A stretch of 64,000 nt of DNA. Source: Acidobacteria bacterium Mor1 (lineage in GTDB: Bacteria; Acidobacteriota; Polarisedimenticolia; Polarisedimenticolales; Polarisedimenticolaceae). Of the stretch, positions 37,807 through 47,063 are shown in pieces (positions within the stretch are counted from its first letter, which is position 1; the number at the start of each line of letters is the position of its first letter). The notes below the pieces were generated by a model, which searched no databases, was not told where the DNA came from, and saw only the letters and a program-made list of their open reading frames with translations. Location: positions 1,239,537 through 1,303,536 of the forward strand of contig CP011806.1 in the NCBI GenBank assembly GCA_001664505.1, in the 5' to 3' direction. The translations under genes and the position numbers were made by a program.

Positions 37807-40044
37807 CTACAAACGGTTGTGGATCCGTAGGTCGATCAGATCGCTTGCCGTCAGGTCGTTGCCGTAGCGCTCCTGAGCCCGCCGCACGAAGTCCGGGGTC
37901 ACCCCGTGGATCCGGAACTGGACCAGGCGAGACGGCGAGAGCCGGTCGAATCCGACCTCGCCAAGGGCGCGCACGAATTTCGGGGTCACGCCGTGGATCC
38001 GGAACTCCACCAGGCGAGCAGGCGACAGATCTTCGAGTCCCGCGTCGACCAGTCCGCGCACGAATTCTCCGCTCACGCCGTGAATGCGGAACTCGACCAA
38101 CCGCGACGGTGACAGATCCTTGAGCCCGGATCGCGTCATCGCAGCCACGAACTCGGGGCTCACGCCGTGAATTCGGAACTCGACCAGCCGGCCTTGTGAC
38201 AGTTCGCTCAGACCTGCATCGGCCAGTCCCTGGACGAACTCCGGGGACACCCCGTGGATTCGGAACTCCACCAGCCGCCCCGGCGAAAGGTCTCTCAGGC
38301 CCGCATCGGTCATCCCCTGAACGAACTCCGGGGACACCCCGTGAATCCGGAACTCCACCAGGCGCGAGGGTTCCAGGTCTTCGTACCCGGCATCGGCCAT
38401 CCCCTGAATGAACTCCGACTTCACGCCGTGAATCCGGAACTCGATCAGGCGATTGGTCGAGATGTTGCCGTAGCCCACATCGACGATGCCGCGAGTGAAG
38501 TCGAGGGAGACGTCGAGGGCGGCCATCTCGAACAGCTTTTCAGGATCGTCGGACACCTTGAAGCCGATCGCCTGCATGTCGGAGACGTAGGACGGGTTCG
38601 GGTGGAACACGAAACGGCCGCGGTGCTTGTCCTCTCCGAGACGCTCGCTGAAGCGGAAGGTACCGGCATCGCGGACCAGAAGGAAACCGGATACGCCACC
38701 CTCGCGGCTCATCGACAGGTCATCCCGGTCGACGCTGATACCCATGTGCGAACGGCCCCAGCCGCCCTCGAGACGCAGCTGCAGGTGCACGCCGAAGCGT
38801 CCGGGTTCGGCGGTGTACCGCCCCTCGATCCCTTCGGCGCCTTGCTGACCAGGCGCAATCGACATCACGGGCGTGGCCGACGCTTCCGGCGCAGCCGATT
38901 GCAAAGGCGCGCTCGACACTGCCGGCGTGATGGACGCCTGCGGCTCGGTCGAAGATTGCGGCGCGGCGGCCGCTTGAGCCACGAAGAACAGCACCGCGAG
39001 AGCGGCAGCGGCGACGCCGAAGACCCAGCGGGCGTCGGCGACATTGTTTCGAGAGGGAGAATCGGTCAGGCGTCGAATGCGTTCCACCAGTGAACCTCCA
39101 TGGGCCGAGACGGCCAAGGGTGCGGTGTCGCGGATGCGTAGTCGTTCCATATCGACGAGCGCCCGCACGTAGTCGTGACGGCGGCGACAAAGGCTCACCG
39201 CCAGATCATCGCAGCAGTGCTCGCGCTCATCGCGCACCTGGCGGGAAACCCACCAGACTGCCGGGTGATAGAACAGCAGCGACTCCGCCGCTGCCTGGAG
39301 CAGATTGACGAGGTAGTCGTGGCGCCGCACATGGGCCAGCTCGTGAAGCAGCAGGGCTTCCAGCATCTGGGGCGGCATGCCGAGCAGCGCCGAAGCCGGC
39401 AGCAACACTACCGGCCGCAACGCCCCCACCACCGCGGGCACATCGACCTCGCGAGATGCGAGCACCTGGACCGCGTGGCGGATGCCGACCCGATCGCACA
39501 GTTCGCGCACTCGTTGCAGCAGCGCCGCATCGTCGACCGGCGACGCCGTGAGCCGAATACGCCGCAGTTTCCACCAACCACCGGTGTTCATCAGCGCAAG
39601 CGCGATCACGCCGACCCACCATCCGCCGACCAGCGCGTTGCGGATCAACGGATTGTCGAGCTTTGCGGCCAGGGAGGCGAAGGCTGCGCGTAGCGCCAAG
39701 ATCGACGCCTGCCCGCTGCCGGCAGTGCCGGCTGCGGTCTCCCCGCCCTCGGATTGGGTTGTGTCCGATGGGCCGGCCGGCGACGGCTGCGTGGAGGACG
39801 CGTCCGCGAACCGCGGTTGTTCGATCCCCTGCCCGGCCGGCGCGGGTGAATTCAATACGTAGACGAAGGTGATCACCGGCATCGCGCACATCAGGGCCAA
39901 CGCGACGACGCCGGCGGTGTAGCGGAGGTTCGCCGAGCGCGAACGCGCCAACTGCAGGAACAGGGCGAGAAGGACTGCGATCAGGCAGCCCTGCCAGAGG
40001 AAGTGCACCAGGGCCAGGCTCCAGGCGCCGATGATCTCGTTCAT
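37807..40044 (-). CDS. M56 (BlaR1-like) metallopeptidase with C-terminal repeats
   Basis: A 745-residue membrane protein. Helices occur near 8-28, 38-60 and 135-155, and the zinc motif HELAH is in LLLHELAHVRRHDYL (about 240). CCDDLAV is the M56 downstream motif, and a further helix lies near 345-365. The periplasmic C-terminus carries seven full 29-residue repeats with core FRIHGVSPEFV plus a partial one (about 524-745). BlaR1-like proteins sense a periplasmic signal and cleave the partner repressor. The gene overlaps the BlaI-type repressor gene by 4 bp (ATGA). The ligand is unlikely to be a beta-lactam because no penicillin-binding domain is present. Confidence 0.9.
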   Translation of the reverse strand: MNEIIGAWSLALVHFLWQGCLIAVLLALFLQLARSRSANLRYTAGVVALALMCAMPVITFVYVLNSPAPAGQGIEQPRFADASSTQPSPAGPSDTTQSEGGETAAGTAGSGQASILALRAAFASLAAKLDNPLIRNALVGGWWVGVIALALMNTGGWWKLRRIRLTASPVDDAALLQRVRELCDRVGIRHAVQVLASREVDVPAVVGALRPVVLLPASALLGMPPQMLEALLLHELAHVRRHDYLVNLLQAAAESLLFYHPAVWWVSRQVRDEREHCCDDLAVSLCRRRHDYVRALVDMERLRIRDTAPLAVSAHGGSLVERIRRLTDSPSRNNVADARWVFGVAAAALAVLFFVAQAAAAPQSSTEPQASITPAVSSAPLQSAAPEASATPVMSIAPGQQGAEGIEGRYTAEPGRFGVHLQLRLEGGWGRSHMGISVDRDDLSMSREGGVSGFLLVRDAGTFRFSERLGEDKHRGRFVFHPNPSYVSDMQAIGFKVSDDPEKLFEMAALDVSLDFTRGIVDVGYGNISTNRLIEFRIHGVKSEFIQGMADAGYEDLEPSRLVEFRIHGVSPEFVQGMTDAGLRDLSPGRLVEFRIHGVSPEFVQGLADAGLSELSQGRLVEFRIHGVSPEFVAAMTRSGLKDLSPSRLVEFRIHGVSGEFVRGLVDAGLEDLSPARLVEFRIHGVTPKFVRALGEVGFDRLSPSRLVQFRIHGVTPDFVRRAQERYGNDLTASDLIDLRIHNRL
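37810..38475 (-). repeat. Seven 87-bp tandem repeats in the M56 gene
   Basis: The 3' part of the M56 gene is a tandem array of 87-bp units encoding the 29-residue pattern GL-DLSP-RLVEFRIHGV-, with a terminal partial unit. Unit divergence is greatest at the two ends, suggesting expansion from the middle. Confidence 0.85.
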
Positions 40045-40442
40045 TCGGCTCCCCCCTCTCCGTCTTGGGACCGGAACCGTTCAAGAAGTGCCTCGATCTC
40101 GGCCAACTCCTCAGGCGACGAAGGTCGCGTGGCCAGGGCGCGCATCGCCAGACGGGCCGCCGACCCGCCGAACGCGCGATCCACCAGGTGCGTGGTGAGC
40201 TGGTCCTGCACCCGGTCCTCGGAACAGGTCGCCTGGAACACGTGGGCCCGCGCGGAGGCATCCCGCTGCACCAAACCCTTGCCTTCCATGATCTGGAGGA
40301 GCTTCAGAACCGAGGCGCCCGAAACACCGCTGCCTGCGGAAAGAGCGCTCTGGATCTGTTTCACCGTGGCGGCGCCGCGGTCCCAGAGGATCCGCAGAAT
40401 CTCGAGTTCAGCGCCCGTGGGGCGTGGTGTCGAAGGGTCCAT
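40041..40442 (-). CDS. BlaI/MecI family transcriptional repressor
   Basis: A 133-residue winged-helix repressor. GAELEILRILWDRGAATVKQ is the family N-terminus; the recognition region is GASVLKLLQIMEGKGLVQRD, and the C-terminal helical dimerisation part follows. The ATG at 40442 has a GAAGGGGG site; an in-frame start 12 codons upstream is less likely. It is paired with the M56 peptidase, which would cleave it on signal. The 120 bp upstream include a short dyad (AGGTTTCAC/GTGAAAAACCT) that may be the operator. Confidence 0.92.
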   Translation of the reverse strand: MDPSTPRPTGAELEILRILWDRGAATVKQIQSALSAGSGVSGASVLKLLQIMEGKGLVQRDASARAHVFQATCSEDRVQDQLTTHLVDRAFGGSAARLAMRALATRPSSPEELAEIEALLERFRSQDGEGGAE

Positions 40443-40676
40443 GCCCCCTTCAACGCCACAAAGTCGGAAAGGTTTCACACTTCAGGGTGAAAAACCTCAC
40501 ACACTTTCGTTAAGCTGCTGTCCTGCAGATACTTACAGCGGTTCACCCACCTCTCGACCGTCGAGTTGGCGTCTATCGTGCGCCGTCACGCCCTTGTGGG
40601 TGTCCGGAAGCGACCGGCAGAGCGCAGCGAAGCCGCGAGAAGCGCCGTGGCGCGAGCGAGGCCCGCTGGATGCGAT

Positions 40677-41684
40677 TCACGAGCGAACCGATCCGGCGAT
40701 GTCCTGACAGATTTCGGCAAGCCTCTCATGGTCGGCCTCCCTGCAGTCGTCGTAGTGCATCGCCTCGAAGAAACTCGGAATCTGCGTGTCGCGATAGAAG
40801 ATGGGATACAGCAACCTCTTTTCCGCCTTTAGCTGCCGTACGTAGGCGGCGGACAACTCATCGCGGCAAACGACGCTATCCCAGTAGCTCGGCGAGTAGA
40901 GCGAAACGATGCAGCGAGACGTATCGATCGCGTCAGCGATCTGCATGATCCAGCTCTGCCCTTTCTGTAGCGATGGCTTGTCGCGAAAGACCCTCAGGCG
41001 TTCCGCCGAGCTGGTGAGCAGGTCGCCGATGAGCTTTGCCGCGCTTTGGTCCTTGCTCGAGTAACTGAGAAACACATCCCAGTTCGCTTCTCGCTCTCTT
41101 GGTTCGGCGTCCTCTCTCTGGATCTCCAGGAACCGATCCTTGGCCAGCCGCGCGTCAGCCTCCGAGTAGGCGACGATCTTGAGAACGTCGAGCGGCATCC
41201 CCCGCCGGAACCAGCCGACGGCGGCACGCAGGACCGCAGCCATCATGCGGCCTGCGCCATAACCCTGATCGCCGGCGCCGATCAACGGCATCGCCACCGT
41301 CCGCGTGGGGATATTGCTGATCGAGATCGGCACCAACGCGCGAAACAGCGAATCCGCGAGCTCGGGCGGCGTCCCTTGCCAGCCGGACTCGACGCACAAC
41401 AATCGGTCGAAGCTGCTCGCGCCTACCGAGTGCGAGATCCAGCAGCCAAACTCATCCCGCAGGTCCTGGGCTTTCGCAAACGACAGGTTGTGAACGGAAA
41501 CACCGTTGCGGTGCAGCGCACCGATCAGCGAAGTCGGTGTGGGCACATAGTCGTTGCGAAACGCAGAAACGACCAAGATGTCCACCGCATGTTCGGGGCC
41601 CAGACGGGACAGGTCTCCCCGGTAGAGTTCGATTCGGCGGTCGGTGGCGTCTTGCGAGAGGTTCCAACTGGCCAGAAGGTGCAT
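40677..41684 (-). CDS. Macro-like domain fused to TIR
   Basis: A 335-residue protein. The N-terminal about 190 residues look like a macro (ADP-ribose-binding) domain: IELYRGDLSRL, AVDILVVSAF, and the loop VAMPLIGAGDQGYGAGRMMA. A TIR domain follows (about 205-330): WDVFLSYSSKDQSAAKLIGD, RVFRDKPSLQKGQSW, and the catalytic-type glutamate in SVVCRDELSAAY. Macro domains bind ADP-ribose products that TIR enzymes make from NAD, so one chain may make and sense the same nucleotide. It stands alone between the BlaI gene and pyruvate kinase, with no clear ribosome site. Confidence 0.8.
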   Translation of the reverse strand: MHLLASWNLSQDATDRRIELYRGDLSRLGPEHAVDILVVSAFRNDYVPTPTSLIGALHRNGVSVHNLSFAKAQDLRDEFGCWISHSVGASSFDRLLCVESGWQGTPPELADSLFRALVPISISNIPTRTVAMPLIGAGDQGYGAGRMMAAVLRAAVGWFRRGMPLDVLKIVAYSEADARLAKDRFLEIQREDAEPREREANWDVFLSYSSKDQSAAKLIGDLLTSSAERLRVFRDKPSLQKGQSWIMQIADAIDTSRCIVSLYSPSYWDSVVCRDELSAAYVRQLKAEKRLLYPIFYRDTQIPSFFEAMHYDDCREADHERLAEICQDIAGSVRS

Positions 41685-41769
41685 ACGCCATGGTACCAGG
41701 GTGACCGAGCGGCTCCGCGGAGTTCCAGCTATCCGGATTGCACACGCAGACCGAGGTCCGACTTACTCG

Positions 41770-43212
41770 CTAGCGCCCGGCCCCCAGCTTCGCGCCGTTC
41801 TTCACGCCGACCTGATGCACCTTCATCAAGTTCGTCGACCCCGGCACACCCACCGGCGCGCCGCAGAGCACCACCACCAGCTCTCCCCGCTCGACCATCT
41901 TGCCTCTCAGCAGCGCCCGGTCCAGCTCGGCGAACATCGAGTCGATCGATTTGGCCTTGGCGGCCGCCCGCGGGGTCACCCCCCAGATCAGGCCGAGCTG
42001 ACGGCGCACCGACTGGACCGGTGAAAAGGCCAGGATCGGCGTGCGCGGACGGAACCGCGAAACCGCGCGGGCGGTGGAACCACTCTCGGTAAAAGCGACC
42101 ACGTAGCGCGCACCGACGTTCCGCGCCGTGCGGCAAGCGGCGAGACTCGCCGCCTCGGCGACCGACAGGCTCTCGTAATCGGGAAGCTTGACCCGGACCC
42201 TGCCGGACTTCTCCGCCTCGCGGGTGATGCTGGCCATCATCGAAACCGCCTCGACCGGGTAGTCCCCTACCGCGGTCTCGGCGGTGAGCAGCAGGCAGCT
42301 GCTGCCGTCGAGCACGGCGTTGGCCACGTCCGATGCCTCGGCCCGGGTTGGCCGGGCGTTGTAGCGCATCGAGTCCAGCATCTGGGTCGCGGTCATCACC
42401 GGCTTACCCACGTAGTTACAGAGCTCGATCATCTTCTTCTGTAGCACCGGCACCCGCTCGGGCGGCAGCTCGACACCCAGGTCACCCCGGGCGACCAGCA
42501 GTCCGTCGGATTCCTCGAGGATCGCCTCCAGGTTCTCGATCGCCTCGGGCCGTTCGATCTTGGAGAGGATCGGCATGTTGCTGCCGTGGCGCGCCAGCAG
42601 GCGCCGGGCGGCACGGACGTCCTGAGGGCGGCGCACGAAGGAGACCGCCAACCAGTCGGCGCCCAGTTCCACCGCCAGCTTCAGGTCACGCTTGTCCTTG
42701 GCGGTCAGCGCCGGCACCGGCAGCTCGGTGTCGGGCAGGTTCAGTCCCTTGCGATCGCTGATCTCGCCGCCGCGCACCACCTCGCAGACGATGCGGGGTT
42801 GGCGCACCTTGCTGACCCGCAGTTCGACCTTCCCGTCGTCGATCAGGATCCGGTGCCCGGGGCGCACGACCCCGGCCAGGGCGCGGAAGGGCACCGGGAT
42901 CTGCCCCTTGTCGATCCGCTGATTTCCGGCGCAAAGGGTGACGCCATCCCCGGCCTTGAGCTCCTGGGCCTGGCCCAGCACACCCAGGCGAAAGCGGGGG
43001 CCCTGAAGGTCGGCCATCACCGCCACCGGGTGCTTCAGCCGGGCGGCGACCTTGCGCACCATCTCGACCCGCCGGCGATGATCCTCGGGACCGCCGTGGG
43101 AGAAGTTCAACCGGGCCACATCCAGGCCGGCCTCGACCAGCTTTCGCAGGACTCTCGGGTTGTCGGACGCAGGCCCCAGGGTCCCTGCGATCTTGGCTCG
43201 GGTACGTTCCAC
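41770..43212 (-). CDS. pyk: Pyruvate kinase
   Basis: A 480-residue enzyme making pyruvate and ATP from phosphoenolpyruvate. Seen: KIAGTLGPASDN start, RLNFSHG, the catalytic-lysine signature ILSKIERPEAIENL, ARGDLGVE, the ATQMLDSM region and the C-terminal allosteric domain. The GTG at 43212 was chosen over an ATG 38 codons upstream because of the GGGAAGGAAAA site and because family members begin with this motif. It is divergent from the isoaspartyl peptidase gene. Confidence 0.96.
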   Translation of the reverse strand: MERTRAKIAGTLGPASDNPRVLRKLVEAGLDVARLNFSHGGPEDHRRRVEMVRKVAARLKHPVAVMADLQGPRFRLGVLGQAQELKAGDGVTLCAGNQRIDKGQIPVPFRALAGVVRPGHRILIDDGKVELRVSKVRQPRIVCEVVRGGEISDRKGLNLPDTELPVPALTAKDKRDLKLAVELGADWLAVSFVRRPQDVRAARRLLARHGSNMPILSKIERPEAIENLEAILEESDGLLVARGDLGVELPPERVPVLQKKMIELCNYVGKPVMTATQMLDSMRYNARPTRAEASDVANAVLDGSSCLLLTAETAVGDYPVEAVSMMASITREAEKSGRVRVKLPDYESLSVAEAASLAACRTARNVGARYVVAFTESGSTARAVSRFRPRTPILAFSPVQSVRRQLGLIWGVTPRAAAKAKSIDSMFAELDRALLRGKMVERGELVVVLCGAPVGVPGSTNLMKVHQVGVKNGAKLGAGR

Positions 43213-43445
43213 GCTTTTTCCTTCCCTCTGGACGGGGCCGGCCCCCGGTCCGGGAGCCGTTCGATACGCTGTCGTGATCGGCCCTTCCGGAGTTGCGGCT
43301 CCGTCGTGGCCGGGGCGATAGTACAAGAGCTTCGATTACAAAACCGGTCCTTGCCCGTGCCGGGGCGCCCAGGACCTTTATTTCACGGGCGTTTGTGGGG
43401 CGCCCGCGCGGCGAGAGACCCTCGCCGGGAACCAAGGAGGCTAGC

Positions 43446-44366
43446 GTGCCGATCGTTCTCGCCGTTCACGGCGGTGCCTGGAACATTCCCGATGCAGCCG
43501 TCGAGGCCCATCGGGAGGGAGTGCGCGAAGCCTTGCGAGCCGGCTGGGCCGCCCTGAGCGAAGGAGGATCCGCCCTGGATGCCGTGGAGATCGCGGTTCG
43601 GGTGCTTGAGGAGGACCCGACCTTCGACGCCGGGGTCGGCTCACGGCTCAACCGTGAACGCAAGGTCGAGCTGGACGCCTCGATCATGTGCGGGCGGGAG
43701 CTCAACGCCGGGGCGGTGGCCGCCGTACAACGGGTGCGCCACCCGATCAGCCTGGCGCGCAAGGTCATGGAAGAGACCCATCACGTGATGCTCTGCGGCC
43801 AGGGCGCCAGTCAGTTCGCCGACGAGATCGGAATGAAACGCTGCCGCACCCGGGACCTGCTGGTCGGCCGGGAACTGGAGCGCTACGAGCGGGTGATGGC
43901 CGGCGACCGGCGGCCGGTTCAGGAAGAGTTCGAGAAGCCGGCTCCGATGGGCACGGTCGGCGCCATCGCCATGGACGGCCGGGGCAACTTAGCCGCGGCC
44001 ACCTCTACCGGCGGCATCCAGGACAAGATGCCCGGCCGGGTCGGCGACACCCCGATCCCCGGCAGCGGCACCTTCGCCGACAACAAGCTGGGCGCCGCCT
44101 CCTGCACCGGGCACGGCGAGAAGATCATGCGGGTCGTGCTGGCCAAGGCTGCCGTCGACCGCCTTGCGGGGGACGTCCACCCCTCCACCGCCGGAATGGG
44201 AGCCCTGAGCACCATGCGCCGGGTGCGGGGCAAGGGCGGTTTGATCCTGCTCGACCGCTACGGCCGGGTCTCCGCCCGCTTCAACACCCCGCGCATGGCC
44301 CGGGGTGTGGCTGACGAGGCCAAGGGCCTGCGGGTCGGCGTCGATCGCGGAGCGTTGCGCCGGTGA
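43446..44366 (+). CDS. Isoaspartyl peptidase / type 2 asparaginase
   Basis: A 306-residue N-terminal-nucleophile hydrolase precursor. The chain begins PIVLAVHGGAWNIP. The autocleavage site and nucleophile are the threonine in APMGTVGAIAMDGRGN (about 167-182), followed by AATSTGGIQDKMPGRVGDTP, the family signature. It removes isoaspartyl residues from damaged peptides and may hydrolyse asparagine. The GTG start has an AAGGAGG site. Its stop overlaps the next gene by 4 bp (GTGA). Confidence 0.94.
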   Translation: MPIVLAVHGGAWNIPDAAVEAHREGVREALRAGWAALSEGGSALDAVEIAVRVLEEDPTFDAGVGSRLNRERKVELDASIMCGRELNAGAVAAVQRVRHPISLARKVMEETHHVMLCGQGASQFADEIGMKRCRTRDLLVGRELERYERVMAGDRRPVQEEFEKPAPMGTVGAIAMDGRGNLAAATSTGGIQDKMPGRVGDTPIPGSGTFADNKLGAASCTGHGEKIMRVVLAKAAVDRLAGDVHPSTAGMGALSTMRRVRGKGGLILLDRYGRVSARFNTPRMARGVADEAKGLRVGVDRGALRR

Positions 44367-45379
44367 GGCTTCCGATCTGGCTAGGCTGGCTGCTGCTGGC
44401 CGGGACGGTCTTTACCGCGGGACTGCTGCGTCAGTCCCACGACCGCACCCCTGCGTCGCCGTTCCTGCCGCCGCTCATAGGAAGCCTGCTGTTTGCCGGA
44501 TTGATCGTGCTGCTGCTGGTGGCCTGGCGGGAGCGCTCCCTCGGAGTGAACCGGGGCAAGGGCATTCGCCTGGGAAGCCTGACCCCGCTGATGCTGATCC
44601 TGCTGATCGAGAAGTGGATCTCGAGCGGCACCTACAGCGCCCTGTTTCACGCGGTCGCCCCTCGAGGCGCGAGCGACCCGTTGCTCGATGCCTACTTCAA
44701 GGCATTCATCGGCATCGCGTTGGTCGGTGTGTGTATCGCCGTCGCCTGGCTGACCCCGTCGACCCGCAATCGGGTGATCGGCATGGCCCACCCCAATCGC
44801 TGGCCCATCGCCGGCGCCGGCGGGCTCCTGATCATCGCCGGGATGTACCTGATCCTGACCCTGCTGGGACTGGCGCTGGGCGGGGCGCTGAGCCTGCGCT
44901 GGCCGGACAACTCCGCGGTGGTCTGGTGGAGTGTCGGCGGGCAGGCGCTGCTGGCCTTCGCCGAGGAGCTCTACTACCGGGGCCTGGTGTTGTTCGAGCT
45001 GCTGCGCATCGCGCCCCGGCTCGGATTGAAGGCGCCGACCGCACGGCGCTGGTTCGCGCTCCTGACCTCATCTCTGCTGTTCTCCATCGAGCATCTGCCC
45101 CTGGACCGGCCGATGGACGAGCTGATGCGCCACGGGGTATTCACCCTCTCCCTGGGCCTGCTGCTCGGCATCATCGTGCTGATCACCCGCAACCTGCACT
45201 TCGCCGCCGCGATCCACGCCTGGATCAACTGGCTCCAGCTGCGGGCTGCGCCCCAACTGATCGACAGCGCCGGCGAGCCTGCCCTGCCCCTCAACACCTA
45301 CATCGCCATCGCCCTGGTGCTGGCGCTGGTGCTGGCCTTCACCATGAGCGGCCGGCGACAGCGCCCGGCGACAGGATAG
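44363..45379 (+). CDS. CPBP family intramembrane metalloprotease
   Basis: A 338-residue protein with about eight transmembrane helices and the CPBP motifs: EELYYRG (EExxxR type), FSIEH and AAAIHAWINW. The GTG start overlaps the asparaginase stop. Family members cleave membrane-bound substrates, some acting in prenyl-protein processing or bacteriocin immunity. The substrate here is unknown. Confidence 0.9.
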   Translation: MRLPIWLGWLLLAGTVFTAGLLRQSHDRTPASPFLPPLIGSLLFAGLIVLLLVAWRERSLGVNRGKGIRLGSLTPLMLILLIEKWISSGTYSALFHAVAPRGASDPLLDAYFKAFIGIALVGVCIAVAWLTPSTRNRVIGMAHPNRWPIAGAGGLLIIAGMYLILTLLGLALGGALSLRWPDNSAVVWWSVGGQALLAFAEELYYRGLVLFELLRIAPRLGLKAPTARRWFALLTSSLLFSIEHLPLDRPMDELMRHGVFTLSLGLLLGIIVLITRNLHFAAAIHAWINWLQLRAAPQLIDSAGEPALPLNTYIAIALVLALVLAFTMSGRRQRPATG

Positions 45380-45425
45380 GGCTCGACTTGTGTGAGCCAG
45401 GCCGGGAACCGATGTTTTCCTGGCC

Positions 45426-46508
45426 ATGCTTCGCCCCTCGACACTTCTACTGCTGCTCGCTCTGCTCCTGCTCGCTGGATGCGGCGACGGTGCCGGTGAA
45501 CCACCCCTCGAGGCGGCTGCCCCTTCGGAAGCACTGCGCTATCCCTGGTCGGTGATCCGAATCCCGGCCTCGGCGGACTTCTACAGCGTCCACTTCATCG
45601 ACCGGCGCTACGGCTGGATCGCCGGAGGCGGGCATCTGGTTCAGGGTGGGCTGGTCGGCCACACCGAGGATGGCGGTCTCACCTGGGATTTCGAGAACAA
45701 CGTCGCCCCGACCCGGAGAGGAGCCTCCTTCGCCGTCCGGGATGTGCACTTCTGGAGCGCCGAGCGGGGTATCGCCGTCGGCTCCCAGGGAGTCGTGGTC
45801 CAGACCTTCGACGGCGGCCGCGAGTGGACCGTGGTACGCCGCGGCCCGGGCTACGAAACCCTGGTTGATCTGCAGTTCGTCGACTCAGGCCACGGCTTCG
45901 CGATCGGTACCCGGGAGTTGCTCGAGACCGTGGACGGCGGAGACAGCTGGACCCCGGTCCGCACCGAGGGTAGCGGCGATGACGGCCGGATGTCCGGCCG
46001 GGCGATCCACTTCCTCGACCGCTATCGCGGCGTCCTGGTCGGCCAACACGGAAAACTGAGGCGTACCCTCGACGGCGGACGGAGCTGGCACGCCCCGCTG
46101 GCCATGCCCTCGCTCTCCGGCGGGCAGGCGTTCCTCGACGTGACCTTCTCCGGCCGGCGCCACGGCTGGGCGGTGGGCGAGAAGGGGCTGATTCTGCATA
46201 CCGACGATGGCGGGGCTCACTGGACCCATCAACCGAGCGGCGTCCGGGATCGTCTGACCTCGGTCCGCTTCCATGACAGCCGGCGCGGCTGGGCCGTGGG
46301 CCACGACCGCAGGTTGCGACGCTCGGTGGTGTTGTCGACCGACGACGGCGGCGACCACTGGGCCGAAGCCTACGTGTTGCCCTTCGAAGAACTGGAGGGG
46401 CTGCACCTCGACGAGTCGGGCGCCCTCTGGGCGATCGGCCGCCACGGTAGCCGCGGGCCGCAGGTGTTGCTGCACCGCCGCCCCGACGGCCAGCTCGCCG
46501 GGCTATGA
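45426..46508 (+). CDS. Lipoprotein with Ycf48/BNR-type propeller
   Basis: A 360-residue lipoprotein (signal LLLLLALLLLAGC, lipobox LAGC). The mature part has six to seven repeats of the BNR/Ycf48 kind: GHTEDGGLTWDF, VQTFDGGREWT, LETVDGGDSWTPV, RRTLDGGRSWHAP, LHTDDGGAHWTHQ and LSTDDGGDHWAEA. In phototrophs Ycf48 assists photosystem assembly. Elsewhere such propellers are surface or periplasmic binding proteins. The function here is unknown. Its end overlaps a convergent gene by 6 bp. Confidence 0.85.
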   Translation: MLRPSTLLLLLALLLLAGCGDGAGEPPLEAAAPSEALRYPWSVIRIPASADFYSVHFIDRRYGWIAGGGHLVQGGLVGHTEDGGLTWDFENNVAPTRRGASFAVRDVHFWSAERGIAVGSQGVVVQTFDGGREWTVVRRGPGYETLVDLQFVDSGHGFAIGTRELLETVDGGDSWTPVRTEGSGDDGRMSGRAIHFLDRYRGVLVGQHGKLRRTLDGGRSWHAPLAMPSLSGGQAFLDVTFSGRRHGWAVGEKGLILHTDDGGAHWTHQPSGVRDRLTSVRFHDSRRGWAVGHDRRLRRSVVLSTDDGGDHWAEAYVLPFEELEGLHLDESGALWAIGRHGSRGPQVLLHRRPDGQLAGL

Positions 46509-47063
46509 CGCCGCAGGCGGGAAAACCACCGACTCGAGCAGCGCATCGAAGGTCGCCAGCTGGGTCTCGGCTTCCTCGGCGGCCAGATGGTAGCGGGTGT
46601 AAAGCGCCAGCAGCGCGCCGTCGCGCAGGGTGAAGGCGAAGCGCCGGCGAGAGGTGTGGGTCAGCCGATCCCAGGTGTCGACCACCACGAACCGCTGACC
46701 GTCAATACGCAGACTGCGCCGCTCGGCCTCGTCCCGGTGGGCGGCATCGTCGAGTTTTTCCAGAGCCCCCGGGATGCGCAGATCCAATGCAACCGGCCGG
46801 TCCAGCCGGTCTCGCTCGACTCCCAGATCCTCGAACACCAGAACGTGCCGCCGCCGCTGCAGCAGCTGCGAGTCGCCGTGGTCCCGGTGGTACCAACCCT
46901 CCGGCGGGACCACGCCGAGATGATGCTCCCCGGCCTCGATCCAGAGCAGTTCGGCAGCAGAGTCAGCCGGTGCCTCTTCGGCGCCGCCGCAGGCAGCCAA
47001 CAGCCCGAGCACTGCCAGGCAGAAGCACCCCCACCCACGGCGGGACCGGGTCAGCGGCGCCAT
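46503..47063 (-). CDS. Hypothetical lipoprotein
   Basis: A 186-residue lipoprotein with signal and lipobox CLAVLGLLAACGG. The mature domain (SQLLQRRRHVLVFEDL, RFVVVDTWDRLTHTSRRRFA) is alpha/beta and ends in VVFPPAAS. The gene overlaps the upstream lipoprotein gene by 13 bp. The two have similar layouts (a reporter-like domain of about 170 residues) and may be diverged paralogues. No family is recognised. Confidence 0.75.
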   Translation of the reverse strand: MAPLTRSRRGWGCFCLAVLGLLAACGGAEEAPADSAAELLWIEAGEHHLGVVPPEGWYHRDHGDSQLLQRRRHVLVFEDLGVERDRLDRPVALDLRIPGALEKLDDAAHRDEAERRSLRIDGQRFVVVDTWDRLTHTSRRRFAFTLRDGALLALYTRYHLAAEEAETQLATFDALLESVVFPPAAS

